Assembly: GCA_965371785.1 (NCBI GenBank)
Contig: CBDUZS010000007.1
Span: forward strand, 1 to 58,494
Source of the DNA: CBDUZS01 sp965371785
GTDB taxonomy: Bacteria; Fermentibacterota; Fermentibacteria; Fermentibacterales; JCC-6
DNA length: 58,494 nucleotides
Reading direction: 5' to 3'
Program-made: the position numbers and the translations under genes
Notes under the pieces: model-generated
What the model was told of the DNA's origin: nothing
The model's input: the letters and a program-made list of their open reading frames with translations, nothing else
The model's database searches: none
Part shown: piece after piece, positions 9,591 through 19,391 of the stretch
Layout of the letters: each line of letters begins with the position of its first letter
Numbering within the stretch: position 1 is the stretch's first letter

Positions 9591-9619
9591 ATTGTCGTCA
9601 CTTTCTGCTCTGTTGTCAA
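9591..9619 (-). promoter_or_regulatory. Predicted sigma-70-type promoter of the pilus operon
   Basis: On the minus strand TTGACA (9619-9614) and GACAAT (9596-9591) are separated by exactly 17 bases. The start of transcription would fall near 9584, giving a leader of about 50 bases before the pilB copy 2 GTG. The -35 box is perfect and the -10 box matches 4 of 6. It is the only good promoter-like pair in the gap between sprA and the pilus genes. Confidence 0.5.
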
Positions 9620-9651
9620 TGACGGCAAAGGGCAGGCTCAAGGAAGAATTC

Positions 9652-9665
9652 GGGCCGGTTGGCCC
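9652..9665 (-). terminator. Possible hairpin terminator after the sprA-like gene
   Basis: GGGCC-AACC-GGCCC forms a five-base GC stem just after the stop codon of the sprA-like gene. Only a weak T-containing tail follows, so termination is plausible but not certain. Confidence 0.3.
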
Positions 9666-9670
9666 TGTTG

Positions 9671-12600
9671 TCAGAAGTTGATCGTGACCCAGATGTTCAG
9701 GCCAACATCCCTCTGATCGTACAGCGAATTGACTCTATCCGTTTTCCATCCGTATATGCCGGTGAGCCCGGCAATTACTGAACCAAAGTCGTAGTTCGCG
9801 GCAGGCTCGATCCTCCACTCCTCTCGATCACTCTGTACCTGCGTACCGGCAGTCGATGTGATAACCTCACTGACATTCCTGCTCCTGGTGATACTCAGGC
9901 TCGTAGTGAGATCGCTCTGGAAGCTGATTCGGAGCTTGTTCAGAAGGGGCAGCGGAATTGCAAAACCGCCGGGCGAGCTGAACGCATAGGACAGGCTGAA
10001 CTGGGTGCTGTGATTGCTGCTTCGTGTTCTGGCCATAGTACCTGTGAAGTTGAGTGTCTCGGTTATCGACAGGTTATCGGATACGGAGATCTGAACCTTG
10101 TTCTTCAGAGTACCGGATATGCTCACCAGCGGAGACCATCTTGTCGTTTGGGTCTCGCTCGTGGGAATGTACTCATCCTCCTCGAATCTGGAGCTCGTAC
10201 TCGTCTCGAATCTGTATCCGGAGCTGACACTGCCGCTTCGGAGCAGCTCTCGAAACGGTCCCAGCCTCTCGAGCCCCGACCATGAGAAGGATACGGAGGG
10301 CCATGTCATCGACTCCTGTCTGTTCCAGTACCCGGAATAGAAGTGCCTGGTATCCGTTCTCGAATACTCCACCCTGATGGACATCGTGCTCACGGGCCGG
10401 ATACCGCTGGATATCTGCAGGTTGTCGGATTTGGTCCTGTCCCAGGGATCCTCACCCTCCATGAGCAGGTCGAGGCCGAACTGGTAGCGATACCCCGGCA
10501 GATACGATACGTTCTTGTAGCTCGTTCCCTCCGTACGGGATATCGTAACCGTTGGATCGGTGAGAATGTTCGAAAAACGTTCGAGCTTCATGAGCAGCCA
10601 CCTTGGGCTCCCTGGTTCCGCTTCCTCGTCCAGCCTTTCGTCCCTTAACCGGGCGACTGACCTGATCGCATGCACAAGACCGACCCTCAGGGTTAGCCTT
10701 CGCGTTGTGGTAAGGGAGACATCCGGCCTCCCAAGCGAGTCATCACCGGTCGTGTGAGGGGCAAGCCGTGAAGTGGAGTAGTTGACATCGTAGCTCAGTC
10801 TGGGCCGAAGATAATCGAAGAAGTTGATGTCCTGACTGACCGAAGCATTCTGGTTCCTGCTGATCTCGCGACCGATATTGAATGGAATGAGGCGATCCTC
10901 CCACGGGAAGAGCATGTCCCGAAGGACTGACAGTGAATAGCTCGACGACTGCCCTTTCCAGAAAGCGAATGAAGCCGATCCGGTGAGTGAAAGCCCCCTG
11001 TTCTCGGTGCCACGGGTCTGTACCGTGTCGCCTGATGTGTAGTCCCACCTGGAGTCCCAGCCGTTGTTTCTGGTGACTGAGAAACCAATTCTGGTCGGCC
11101 TGAGGCGGACGTCTTCGAGTAATGGCAATCTGACCAGTCTCATGATGCCTGGAGTAAGGTCGTACGAGAATTCGTACTTGATGGTTTTCAGTGTATCTCT
11201 GGAGTTGGGTGCTCTCCCGGTGGTAAGACCGAACGTATGCCGCAGCCTGACAGGATCTGCGAAGTAGCGTCCCCAGAAACCATCGGATCTCGTGTTCCTT
11301 CTCCACTGGATGCTGGTGTTCCAGGAATCCGTCTGGGTTCTGTCCTGCCAGGATTCCTCCCCGTACACCCGTACGTCGGAATTGGACTGGAACCGTGGCT
11401 CGGATACCTGCCTTGTCCAGGCAAAAGTAACTGGCATGGACCAGAACCAGACCGGTGGAGAGAAACGATCGAGGTTCATGGTAGCACCGGTTGTCAGACG
11501 TGTTACAGTCTTTCCAGTGCCGGCTCTGCTGCCGAGGCCGTGAAAATCTGCATCGACGCGTCTGTAATCACCTGACAGGGAGAGAAAATCAGCGAAATCG
11601 ATACCCGCTGTTATCCTGTGGGCAAGCCCCGTATCCGTGTAGGGATCATGGAGAGTGATGTCGTCCACCCAGACGACCGTATTGAGATCCTGGGATCCGG
11701 TCGGACGGAGCCCGAGACTCAGCGACATGACGTCCGCGAGGTTAGGGTTCCCCTTTACGGCAAGATTGCCTGCACGGAGATAATCGAGCTCGGAACTGTT
11801 CTTGAGCTTCTTCAGATCGACTAGATCGAGAAGGTCTATACTGATGATCTGCCAGCCGTGTTCAATGGGAACATTGATCTCGTAGTAGTTGAGGCTGTCT
11901 CTTCCTATCCTGTAGAAGGCTTCGCCCGGAGCGGTTTCAGCCCCATGTACGAGAAAACGGAGGTTCCGGAACGATGTGTAGTCCTCAGCCGAATAGAATG
12001 TCTGCCTGGCAACTCCTTCGTGTCCTCCCATGATATCAACCGATTCGATGAGCAGAGACTGCTCCAGCCGCGGGTCACCGTTATCGTCCTTGCCCGGGTC
12101 TACGGTAGGCGGTGGATTGGCAGCGTAGTCAGGATTTTCCCTGTTGTTGACCGTGGAGATAAGAAAATCCTCTCCAGGCATTATCGGAGGCACTATGCTG
12201 TCCGCACGGCAGACTCCGATATTCTCCCAGCGATTGCCGATAATGCTCAGATCGTAGATTTCGACTGTATCGCTCTGGGTGAAGGAATCCATCCAGAGTC
12301 GGGCGTAGCTTATCTTCTCCCAGGTTGGTTCTCCCACCACGTAATGGGGAACCGTGACCAGCGTGGTATCGGACAGGGGAATCTCTATCAGCATCCAGCC
12401 ATGCTCGTTGGGTCCGGAGACGATGTACTGTGGGTCATCGATCGGTATTCGTATCCGGAAAAAAGATGTGGAAGTCGTATCCAGAGTACCATTCCTGTTG
12501 ATGTCCTCCGTATCGAGCCTGCCGTTCCCCTCCGTTCCGTTGATCCAGTTGTATCGTGTGGAAAGAGGATCTTCGGGATTGTAGTTGTAGTCATCCTGGT

Positions 12601-15286
12601 TCGGATCAGGGTTTGAAGAGGAGCTGTACCCCGGTTCCTCTTCATCGAACAGGTTATCCAGTCCGGTATCCTCATCGTTGCCCAGGATGCCGTCGCCTAC
12701 CAGGTCTTCGGTGTCCAGCTCCCCGTTCGCGCGTCTCACCAGTTCCCCGCCTACTCGCTCCAGCCAGTAGGTGTCCTCACTGATTCGCTCACCGAGATCG
12801 AGGTAGATGCTCGCATTCGCCGCACTGCCGCTCGTCCTGATGTAGAGCCTGATCCGTGTCTTCTTCGACAGGTCCATTCCGTACCTGTCCAGACACCTCT
12901 GTACGCCTCCCCAGGAAGAGTAATTGTCGTTATCGGGCTCGAAAACGAATTCCAGAACCGAATTGACGTAATCGTAGGAGTGAGATCCTTCCTCGCCTGG
13001 GATGATATCCCTTACACGCCATTTGTTGTAAGGATTGAACCACGCGAGGTCTCCGTTCGGAAAAAGCCATGAGGAAGCATGTCTCGGCATGCTGGAGTAA
13101 AACCACATCGTTCTGGCCTGCCCCAGAGGAAAGGACGATTCGGCTCCCTCCATATCGTCCACGTAGACCCTGTCTCCGGCACCCGGCATACTCACTGCCA
13201 CTTCACCGGAAAGGACGACACGGCTCTCCGCATCCGTGTTGATGCCAGGGATTGAGTTCGTGATTTCCGTCAGAAAATCAGGCCTTGCCTCGAAGTGGAC
13301 ATCCACGTCGGTCACAATCGTATACGAAGCCTCCTCGCCGACCCTTGGTCTATCATCCGGAGAACTCGCATTCTCGTACATCATCGTTGCTCCTATCCAG
13401 GAGTAACGACCCAGTTCGTAAACGGCTCTTGTTCCAACAAGTGTTTTCTGCTGACTAGCGAAGAAGGGAACGTATTCGTAAGTAACCCGAAGCCTGTTGG
13501 CCGGATCCTGGGCCTGCTCTGCTGCCTCACCGATCAGAGTGAGAAGACCTATCTCGTAGATAATCGTGTAGTCCTGATCCCTGACGAGTGTCCGCTGCTG
13601 TCCCGCAACCGTCAGTGTAACCCTTTCACTGCCGGGTATTATTCCGATATGCCCGAGAGAGTAGGTTGTCGAAGCAGCCCTGTAGCTCACTCTGATGAAG
13701 TACTTGCTGTCCGTGGACTGCGGGTACCTGGTGTTGTAGACCTTTGGGTTCTGCACGTCCAGCACGCTGCTGGTAAACGGCCTTATGTCCGGGAAGACAA
13801 GGAATCCGTTTTCCCAGTCGACGGCACTGTCTTCGTCTACAAGGCTGCCGTCGCCGTTCGTATCGAGCCCGAGAACGGCGATGAAAGGAACACCGTCCTG
13901 CGTGGAGATGGGATCCTGTCCGGAGCGCTCGAGGAATATATCGGCCTCGAAGCTCTCCTTGACTATGTTATTGGCCCCAAGGTAATAATGATTACGCAGT
14001 TCGTAATTCCACGTCGGGTCGGTTGCCAGCGGGTTAGAATTCTTGATCAGTTTGAGTTCGTACGGCCCCCCTGCGGGTGCGCTGCCAATGGTGTCACCGC
14101 TGGCTGTAACCATCCATATCGCCAGCATGTAGTTGTCGTTTACCGGTGAGAAGAACCTTATCACGACGGAGTCGACGAGTACGAAATCCTGATCGGGTCC
14201 CGCAAGCAGCTCATCCCAGAAACCGTTACCGGAGAGGGTATCACCGGGTGAAATGGGGACGGCCCAGCTTCCTTCGACCGCTCCCATCTCGGCGTTGTTG
14301 GTTGCATCCAGATCATCCTGGAAAATTCTTATCGATACTATCTCAGGCTGTGCAACGGTATCCGGATAAGTCAGGAAGAAGTAGTTGTTCGCTGGATACA
14401 CGTCGAGGATCGTATCGGTAACCGCGGTTGCCTGTCCTACGAAATCTGCCGTTTCGGTCGAACTGGCTTCCTTGCTTGCAATGGTCGTGATCTCGACAGG
14501 ACCCACCTGTGCGAGGATCTTGGCGCCGAACAACCCCTGATGAGGAATGCTGTAAGAAACGAATTCCGGACCGGTTATGGAGAGGTTGACATCGCCCACT
14601 TCGATAGACTGGATGATCTCATCGTCGTAGCCGTCGTAAGAGATACTGATGCTGTTCTGCGGACCCAGCGATCTCTGGCTGTCATGATCGACATCCACGT
14701 GAATCTTCTCCCCGATCGTACCCTCGAGATGAACCTGTAATTCCTGCTCCATCTTGAGATCCGGAAAGAAGGAAGGTGTCTGCCCTTCCGTGGAAACCTG
14801 ATTCGGACGGATATGTGAAATTCCTGAAAGCATGATCTTCTGGTGCCCGCTGATGTCCAGCTGCCCGCCCTCTCCAATTGTACTGGCCAGAATTGGAGGC
14901 ATGTTGAGTGGAAGGTAGATAGTAGGCAGGAGTGAACCATGCTCTCTCGCGGAACGGATGCAGTTGTTACGGTTGCAGGAGAACCAGGCTTCCCTTGAGC
15001 TCCATGAAAGTATAGCATCGTACAGATCCGAGCTATATGCGGTCCGGGAATTGGAGACGGGGATATCGGAATAGTAGAGGCGCCAGGACAGAAAGCCGTT
15101 CAGGATGGATGGTGCCAGAGAGGTCGATAACCTCGGAACACTGTACAGCCTGGGTATGCTTTCGTCGTAGAAAACGAACGGATCACCGGAGATCAGCCAG
15201 GGCTGCCTTACTCCGAATCCGCCGAATGCTGGAAATACGCTACCCGATAGCAGGCACAATACGGAAAGCAGTAATGTACTCTTCAT
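9671..15286 (-). CDS. sprA: SprA-like outer-membrane translocon of the type IX secretion system
   Basis: A giant protein of about 1871 residues. The ATG at 15286 gives a clean signal peptide (MKSTLLLSVLCLLSGSVFPAFG); an earlier in-frame start would put 18 polar residues before it. The body is rich in amphipathic beta strands and ends in an outer-membrane-type aromatic C-terminus (WVTINF). Asp/Asn-rich calcium-loop-like stretches (for example DTNGDGS, DTEDINRNGTLD) sit between long beta domains, as in SprA. The mid-part has repeated segments typical of SprA N-terminal regions (for example PHQGLFGAKI, DDMEGAESSFPL). SprA of Bacteroidota is a very large beta-barrel that exports cargo with C-terminal sorting domains. 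Two proteins with such domains are in this window. It is divergent from lptF/G. The length is shorter than in Flavobacterium (about 2400). Confidence 0.85.
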   Translation of the reverse strand: MKSTLLLSVLCLLSGSVFPAFGGFGVRQPWLISGDPFVFYDESIPRLYSVPRLSTSLAPSILNGFLSWRLYYSDIPVSNSRTAYSSDLYDAILSWSSREAWFSCNRNNCIRSAREHGSLLPTIYLPLNMPPILASTIGEGGQLDISGHQKIMLSGISHIRPNQVSTEGQTPSFFPDLKMEQELQVHLEGTIGEKIHVDVDHDSQRSLGPQNSISISYDGYDDEIIQSIEVGDVNLSITGPEFVSYSIPHQGLFGAKILAQVGPVEITTIASKEASSTETADFVGQATAVTDTILDVYPANNYFFLTYPDTVAQPEIVSIRIFQDDLDATNNAEMGAVEGSWAVPISPGDTLSGNGFWDELLAGPDQDFVLVDSVVIRFFSPVNDNYMLAIWMVTASGDTIGSAPAGGPYELKLIKNSNPLATDPTWNYELRNHYYLGANNIVKESFEADIFLERSGQDPISTQDGVPFIAVLGLDTNGDGSLVDEDSAVDWENGFLVFPDIRPFTSSVLDVQNPKVYNTRYPQSTDSKYFIRVSYRAASTTYSLGHIGIIPGSERVTLTVAGQQRTLVRDQDYTIIYEIGLLTLIGEAAEQAQDPANRLRVTYEYVPFFASQQKTLVGTRAVYELGRYSWIGATMMYENASSPDDRPRVGEEASYTIVTDVDVHFEARPDFLTEITNSIPGINTDAESRVVLSGEVAVSMPGAGDRVYVDDMEGAESSFPLGQARTMWFYSSMPRHASSWLFPNGDLAWFNPYNKWRVRDIIPGEEGSHSYDYVNSVLEFVFEPDNDNYSSWGGVQRCLDRYGMDLSKKTRIRLYIRTSGSAANASIYLDLGERISEDTYWLERVGGELVRRANGELDTEDLVGDGILGNDEDTGLDNLFDEEEPGYSSSSNPDPNQDDYNYNPEDPLSTRYNWINGTEGNGRLDTEDINRNGTLDTTSTSFFRIRIPIDDPQYIVSGPNEHGWMLIEIPLSDTTLVTVPHYVVGEPTWEKISYARLWMDSFTQSDTVEIYDLSIIGNRWENIGVCRADSIVPPIMPGEDFLISTVNNRENPDYAANPPPTVDPGKDDNGDPRLEQSLLIESVDIMGGHEGVARQTFYSAEDYTSFRNLRFLVHGAETAPGEAFYRIGRDSLNYYEINVPIEHGWQIISIDLLDLVDLKKLKNSSELDYLRAGNLAVKGNPNLADVMSLSLGLRPTGSQDLNTVVWVDDITLHDPYTDTGLAHRITAGIDFADFLSLSGDYRRVDADFHGLGSRAGTGKTVTRLTTGATMNLDRFSPPVWFWSMPVTFAWTRQVSEPRFQSNSDVRVYGEESWQDRTQTDSWNTSIQWRRNTRSDGFWGRYFADPVRLRHTFGLTTGRAPNSRDTLKTIKYEFSYDLTPGIMRLVRLPLLEDVRLRPTRIGFSVTRNNGWDSRWDYTSGDTVQTRGTENRGLSLTGSASFAFWKGQSSSYSLSVLRDMLFPWEDRLIPFNIGREISRNQNASVSQDINFFDYLRPRLSYDVNYSTSRLAPHTTGDDSLGRPDVSLTTTRRLTLRVGLVHAIRSVARLRDERLDEEAEPGSPRWLLMKLERFSNILTDPTVTISRTEGTSYKNVSYLPGYRYQFGLDLLMEGEDPWDRTKSDNLQISSGIRPVSTMSIRVEYSRTDTRHFYSGYWNRQESMTWPSVSFSWSGLERLGPFRELLRSGSVSSGYRFETSTSSRFEEDEYIPTSETQTTRWSPLVSISGTLKNKVQISVSDNLSITETLNFTGTMARTRSSNHSTQFSLSYAFSSPGGFAIPLPLLNKLRISFQSDLTTSLSITRSRNVSEVITSTAGTQVQSDREEWRIEPAANYDFGSVIAGLTGIYGWKTDRVNSLYDQRDVGLNIWVTINF

Positions 15287-15353
15287 GTGGCAGTATAGTT
15301 CTTCTGTATCAGCATTGTTCCCCTCGTGGATGGAACTCATCGCGATGACATGA

Positions 15354-15380
15354 TATAATTACTCAATTGCCATATTGAGT
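15354..15380 (+). promoter_or_regulatory. -10 element and palindromic operator-like site before the lptF-like gene
   Basis: TATAAT at 15354-15359 has a weak -35 partner (TGGAAC, 17 bases upstream). It is followed at once by a perfect seven-base inverted repeat, ACTCAAT at 15361-15367 and ATTGAGT at 15374-15380, with six bases between. Transcription would start inside or at the edge of the dyad. It could be a repressor site or a hairpin in the leader. The gap is shared with the divergent sprA-like gene. Confidence 0.4.
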
Positions 15381-15403
15381 ATCTTGACCTTCATGGGAGT
15401 TAC

Positions 15404-16795
15404 ATGAAAAAGCTTCAGATCTACGCGATAAAGGAGTTCATTCCGCCCTTCATCCTCTCGATAGGTGTGTTCACGTTCGTAATGCTTCTCGACAAACTCC
15501 TCGATCTGCTCGAGATGATCGTCAGCACAGGCATTCCCATGAGGACGGTTGCGGAGATTTTCCTCCTGCTCCTTCCCTCGATGGTCGCCGTCGTAATACC
15601 CATGGGAGTACTCGCCGGTGTACTCATAGCCATTGGTCGGCTCTCATCCGACATGGAGATCACTGCCATGAAAGCTTCCGGAGCCAGCATCTTCAACCTC
15701 ACAATCCCCCTTATCCTGCTTGCAGGGCTGCTGGGGGCTGTGCTGGTGTACTTCAACAACAACGTTCTCCCGGATGCGAACCACATGGCCAGAAACCTGC
15801 TTCTCGACGTCGGAACGATGCGTCCCACCGCCAAGATAATTCCAGGCATGTTCGTCGATGATATAGACGACTACCGCATTCTCGTCGAAGAGAAGGACGA
15901 TCTCACCGGGGAGCTCCGGAACGTTGTCATCCATGAGAACATCCCCGGGAAGCCGCGCAGAACGATTACGGCTCTGTACGGCACGATGGAACCGCTCTCC
16001 GCGAACAGGATGAGGCTTGTTCTTAACCACGGGCAGATGCATGAACTTTCAGAGGACAGTTCCTACAGGGTTCTCGACTACGAAACCTATACAATCGAAC
16101 TGACGAGATCCGCTGAACTCGTAAGGAGAGACAGGGACAGCCGAGGTGACCGCGAAATGTCTTCGAGGCAGATGAGGGACATGGTCGATTCGCTAAAAAT
16201 AACGATCACGAAGCTGACGGATTCCATTACGGTTCTAGCGCTCGAACCGCTTGCGACACTGACTGGAGCGGAAATCACCACCTCATCGAGAATTATATTT
16301 CCACCTCCCGATTCACTCGGGAACCGCACCCGTTTCAATCAGGCAAGGGGATATCTCACATCCAGGACCGCAGACCTGAGGATGCTGGACGACATGATAG
16401 CATCCTCGTCGCGAAACATCGACAGGTTCAGTGTCGAAATCCATAAGAAGTACTCTATTCCCTTCGCCTGCGTCGTATTCATACTGTTGGGAGGTCCCCT
16501 TGCCCTCTCCACAAAACAGAGCAGCGCGGGGCTGGCGCTGGGCATGAGCCTGATACTCATTCTTGTTTACTACCTCTTCCTCATAGGCGGAGAACAACTC
16601 GCCGACAGGGGATTCATTTCCCCCTTCCTGGCCATGTGGGCACCGAACATCCTGCTCGGTGGTCTGGGAGTCTTCCTGACTATCCGAAGCCTCTACGAAG
16701 GACATCCTGTTCCACTTCCGGACGTAAAGGCAATAATCGACAGAATGCGAAAGAAGAGACTCGACAAAGCGATCAGGAAGGGCAGGAAACCTTGA
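15404..16795 (+). CDS. lptF: LptF/LptG (YjgP/YjgQ) family permease, first of pair
   Basis: A membrane protein of 463 residues. It has three N-terminal membrane segments (for example FILSIGVFTFVMLLDKL, LLLLPSMVAVVIPMGVLAG), a periplasmic beta-jellyroll-like middle (about 130-330), and three C-terminal membrane segments (IPFACVVFILLGGPLAL onward). The basic N-terminus and the MKASG element after the second segment are family hallmarks. LptF and LptG form the inner-membrane part of the LPS transporter and work with the ATPase LptB, which is not in view. GGGAG precedes the ATG. The middle domain is longer than in many LptF proteins. The gene overlaps the next by four bases. Which of the two is LptF and which LptG is an assumption. 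Confidence 0.85.
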   Translation: MKKLQIYAIKEFIPPFILSIGVFTFVMLLDKLLDLLEMIVSTGIPMRTVAEIFLLLLPSMVAVVIPMGVLAGVLIAIGRLSSDMEITAMKASGASIFNLTIPLILLAGLLGAVLVYFNNNVLPDANHMARNLLLDVGTMRPTAKIIPGMFVDDIDDYRILVEEKDDLTGELRNVVIHENIPGKPRRTITALYGTMEPLSANRMRLVLNHGQMHELSEDSSYRVLDYETYTIELTRSAELVRRDRDSRGDREMSSRQMRDMVDSLKITITKLTDSITVLALEPLATLTGAEITTSSRIIFPPPDSLGNRTRFNQARGYLTSRTADLRMLDDMIASSSRNIDRFSVEIHKKYSIPFACVVFILLGGPLALSTKQSSAGLALGMSLILILVYYLFLIGGEQLADRGFISPFLAMWAPNILLGGLGVFLTIRSLYEGHPVPLPDVKAIIDRMRKKRLDKAIRKGRKP

Positions 16796-17883
16796 ACGGT
16801 GGAAGGATCGATCGCTACATAGGTATGCGATTCCTGAAGATGATCGGCATGTCCATTCTATCCTTCGTTGTCATTTTCGTCAGCGTCGATGCTTTCGACC
16901 ATTTCAGCAGATGGGTCGACAAGGACGTCTCCGCCATCGTATTCCTGAAGTACTACTTCTATGGTCTCCCCTACATAATCGTACTCGTCCTTCCCATAGC
17001 GGTTCTGCTCTCCTCCCTCTTCCTGGTATCGTCACTCTCGAAGAGAAACGAACTGGTTGCGCTGAGATCCGCAGGAATCAGCATCCCCAGGATATTCCTG
17101 CCCATGCTCGTAATCGGGTTAATCATCTCGATCTTCGAGTTTGCCGTGGGTGATAACGTTGTAGCTGACTCGCTGTACAGGCAGTCGATCATCAAGAGAG
17201 TGGAGATCGATGGCGGAGATCCTATCGATTACAACCGAAGGAGCAATTTCGCCCACAGATCACTTGATGGCGCGATCTTCGAAATCGGGTTCTTCGACGG
17301 CAGAACCGGAACGATGAGCAACGTTTCAGTAGAGTGGTTCAATGACAGTGTGCAGGTCACCAGAAGGCTCGATGCGGTCAAAATTCTGTGGATCGACTCA
17401 TCCTGGGTTGCTACGGGAGCGGTCTCCCGGCAGTTCGGACCTTCGGGAGAGGTCATATACTCTCAAACAGATACCCTCCCCCTCCCGGAGATCAGCGACA
17501 TTCCTGAAGATTTCGGCAGCAGGCAGAAGTCTCCTGAAGAGATGAGCTTCTTCGAGCTCTCCGAGCACATCGACAGGGTAAGAGCCGCCGGAGGGGATAT
17601 CCGGGGAGACCTGGTCGAGCTCTACCTGACGATCTTTTTCCCACTCTCGAACCTGATAATGATCCTCGTCGGAGCTCCGCTGGCGACCAGAAACCCGCGA
17701 AGCGGCAAATCACTGAGTATCGGCATCGCCATCTTCCTTGCGTTCCTCTTTTTCTCACTCCTCCGGTTAGGGCAGACCCTGGGCCATAAGGGGGCAATAC
17801 CTCCCCTGCTCGCTGCAAGCCTTGCGGATATCATCTTCATGGGAATAGGAATGTTCCTTCTTTTCCGAGCCTCGAAGACGTAG
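16792..17883 (+). CDS. lptG: LptF/LptG family permease, second of pair
   Basis: A membrane protein of 363 residues. The start is a TTG in a TTGA overlap with the stop of the previous gene, behind AGGAAA. It gives the family-like N-terminus MNGGRIDRYIGMRFLKMI. An ATG at 16824 is a weaker choice because it removes the conserved basic DRYI stretch. The layout is three membrane segments, an ALRSAGIS element, a periplasmic domain (about 125-265) and three C-terminal segments (LYLTIFFPLSNLIMILVGAPLA onward). It should pair with the upstream permease to carry LPS from the inner membrane to the periplasmic bridge. The overlap suggests translational coupling and equal amounts. Confidence 0.85.
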   Translation: MNGGRIDRYIGMRFLKMIGMSILSFVVIFVSVDAFDHFSRWVDKDVSAIVFLKYYFYGLPYIIVLVLPIAVLLSSLFLVSSLSKRNELVALRSAGISIPRIFLPMLVIGLIISIFEFAVGDNVVADSLYRQSIIKRVEIDGGDPIDYNRRSNFAHRSLDGAIFEIGFFDGRTGTMSNVSVEWFNDSVQVTRRLDAVKILWIDSSWVATGAVSRQFGPSGEVIYSQTDTLPLPEISDIPEDFGSRQKSPEEMSFFELSEHIDRVRAAGGDIRGDLVELYLTIFFPLSNLIMILVGAPLATRNPRSGKSLSIGIAIFLAFLFFSLLRLGQTLGHKGAIPPLLAASLADIIFMGIGMFLLFRASKT

Positions 17884-18042
17884 ATCGAGAGTCTTCCGGC
17901 ACCGCAGCAGGATGAACCATGCAAATACATACGTTATCGAGAGTTATTCTACAGGGGTTGCGAGAGTAATACGCTGAGAGTATTCTTCCAGTCGTTCGCT
18001 TCCAGAGGATATGATTTGTTACTCATCACCAGGAGGAATCCA

Positions 18043-19128
18043 ATGCCTGAGCGCGTACGTAATTTCTACGCAGGTCCTGCCACTCTCCCCTACGAAGTCA
18101 TCCGCAAGGCATCGAAAGGCGCTGTGAATTTCGACGACCTCGGAATGTCGATAATGGAGATCTCCCACAGATCGAAGCAGTTCGACGCAGTGTTCAAGGC
18201 TGCTCAGAACAACATGCTCACACTGATGGGGCTGACACCCGAGGACTACGCTGTCTTCTTCCTCGGCGGGGGCGCAAGCACCCAGTTCTGTACCATACCC
18301 TTCAACTTTCTCAGCAGGGAGCAGACCGCCGACTACATCGTTACCGGCGGTTGGGCGAAGAAGGCGGTCAAGGAAGCGAAATTCTTCGGGAACGTGAACA
18401 TCGCCGCCTCCAGCGAGGATGATAACTTCAGCTACGTTCCGGGAGAGTTCAACCTGACCCCTGGCGCAGCATACGTTCACACAACTAGCAACAACACGCT
18501 CGTAGGCACTCAGATGAGGAATTTTCCGGTAACCGGCTCCGTTCCCCTCGTCTCCGACATGTCAAGCGACTTCCTGAGCAGAGAGCTCGATTTCGGCAAG
18601 TTCTCGCTGATCTACGCAGGTGCACAGAAGAACATCGGCCCGTCCGGTGTTGCCGCAATCATCGTCCGCAGGGACTGGGTCGAGAAGTCGAACGAGGAAG
18701 TCCCCACAATACTCTCGTACCGTACTCACCTCAGCAAGGATTCTCTGTTCAACACGCCGCCGAGTTTCCCGGTGTACGTCGTGGGGCTCATCCTCGAGTG
18801 GATAATGGATCAGGGCGGTCTTGGCGCAGTCGAAGCGGCAAATACCAGAAAAGCAGAGCTTCTCTACTCCGCAATCGACAACAGTGACGGATTCTACAAG
18901 GGCACCGTCACCGATACCGAGAGCAGATCCTTCATGAACGTTACGTTCAAGCTCTGCTGTGACGAACTCGACAAGAAATTCATCGCAGACGGAGCCGCAA
19001 GGGATCTGGTCGGCCTGAAGGGGCACAGATCCGTAGGCGGATGCCGTGCATCCATCTACAACGCTATGCCTTATGATGGTGTTGCGGAACTCGTAGAGTA
19101 CATGAGCGACTTCAAAAAGAACAACTGA
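18043..19128 (+). CDS. serC: Phosphoserine aminotransferase SerC
   Basis: A class V PLP aminotransferase of 361 residues, the normal SerC length. It converts 3-phosphohydroxypyruvate and glutamate to phosphoserine in serine synthesis. Diagnostic signs are the N-terminus NFYAGPATLP, FLGGGASTQF, the PLP-binding lysine in YAGAQKNIGPSG, and the C-terminal GHRSVGGCRASIYNAMP. The ATG at 18043 is chosen over one 27 bases earlier because AGGAGG lies seven bases before it and the protein then begins at the family start. It stands alone between lptG and a strong terminator. serA and serB are not in the window. Confidence 0.96.
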   Translation: MPERVRNFYAGPATLPYEVIRKASKGAVNFDDLGMSIMEISHRSKQFDAVFKAAQNNMLTLMGLTPEDYAVFFLGGGASTQFCTIPFNFLSREQTADYIVTGGWAKKAVKEAKFFGNVNIAASSEDDNFSYVPGEFNLTPGAAYVHTTSNNTLVGTQMRNFPVTGSVPLVSDMSSDFLSRELDFGKFSLIYAGAQKNIGPSGVAAIIVRRDWVEKSNEEVPTILSYRTHLSKDSLFNTPPSFPVYVVGLILEWIMDQGGLGAVEAANTRKAELLYSAIDNSDGFYKGTVTDTESRSFMNVTFKLCCDELDKKFIADGAARDLVGLKGHRSVGGCRASIYNAMPYDGVAELVEYMSDFKKNN

Positions 19129-19143
19129 TAAGACTCTTCATCC

Positions 19144-19173
19144 AGGGGAGCGTGTTCACCGCGCTCCCCTTTT
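19144..19173 (+). terminator. Rho-independent terminator after serC
   Basis: A perfect nine-base stem, AGGGGAGCG (19144-19152) with CGCTCCCCT (19162-19170), has a nine-base loop and runs into TTTT. It lies 16 bases after the serC stop and ends that transcript before the accessory island. Confidence 0.9.
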
Positions 19174-19230
19174 CTGCAATTACAGACCTTCACTCCCGCA
19201 TGAATCCCCTGAACAAAACGATTCCTTTAC

Positions 19231-19258
19231 GAATAGTTCTAATCCCGTCCGGGGTACC
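19231..19258 (+). repeat. Dispersed stem-loop repeat, copy A
   Basis: The core is AGTTCTAATCCC-GTCC-GGGGTACC. ATCCC pairs with GGGGT around a four-base loop. Compared with the copy at 58404 the two stem arms are identical and the loop differs (GTCC against ATTA), which suggests the folded form matters. It lies between the serC terminator and the GT-C-like gene. Confidence 0.55.
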
Positions 19259-19391
19259 GTTGCTCCTTTTGCATCAAGAAATTGACTTCAATGTCAGGTA
19301 TACGGATGTTTGCAGTAAGATTGTCACCAAGAAAACCTTGCTTTGCAGTAGAGGATGTAACCGTGGATAATTTGGGGTACACAATCTGAAA

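Noticed and set aside
17942..17965. Another copy of the repeat (GTTATTCTACAGGGGTTGC)
   Set aside because: Only short parts match and the stem is absent.
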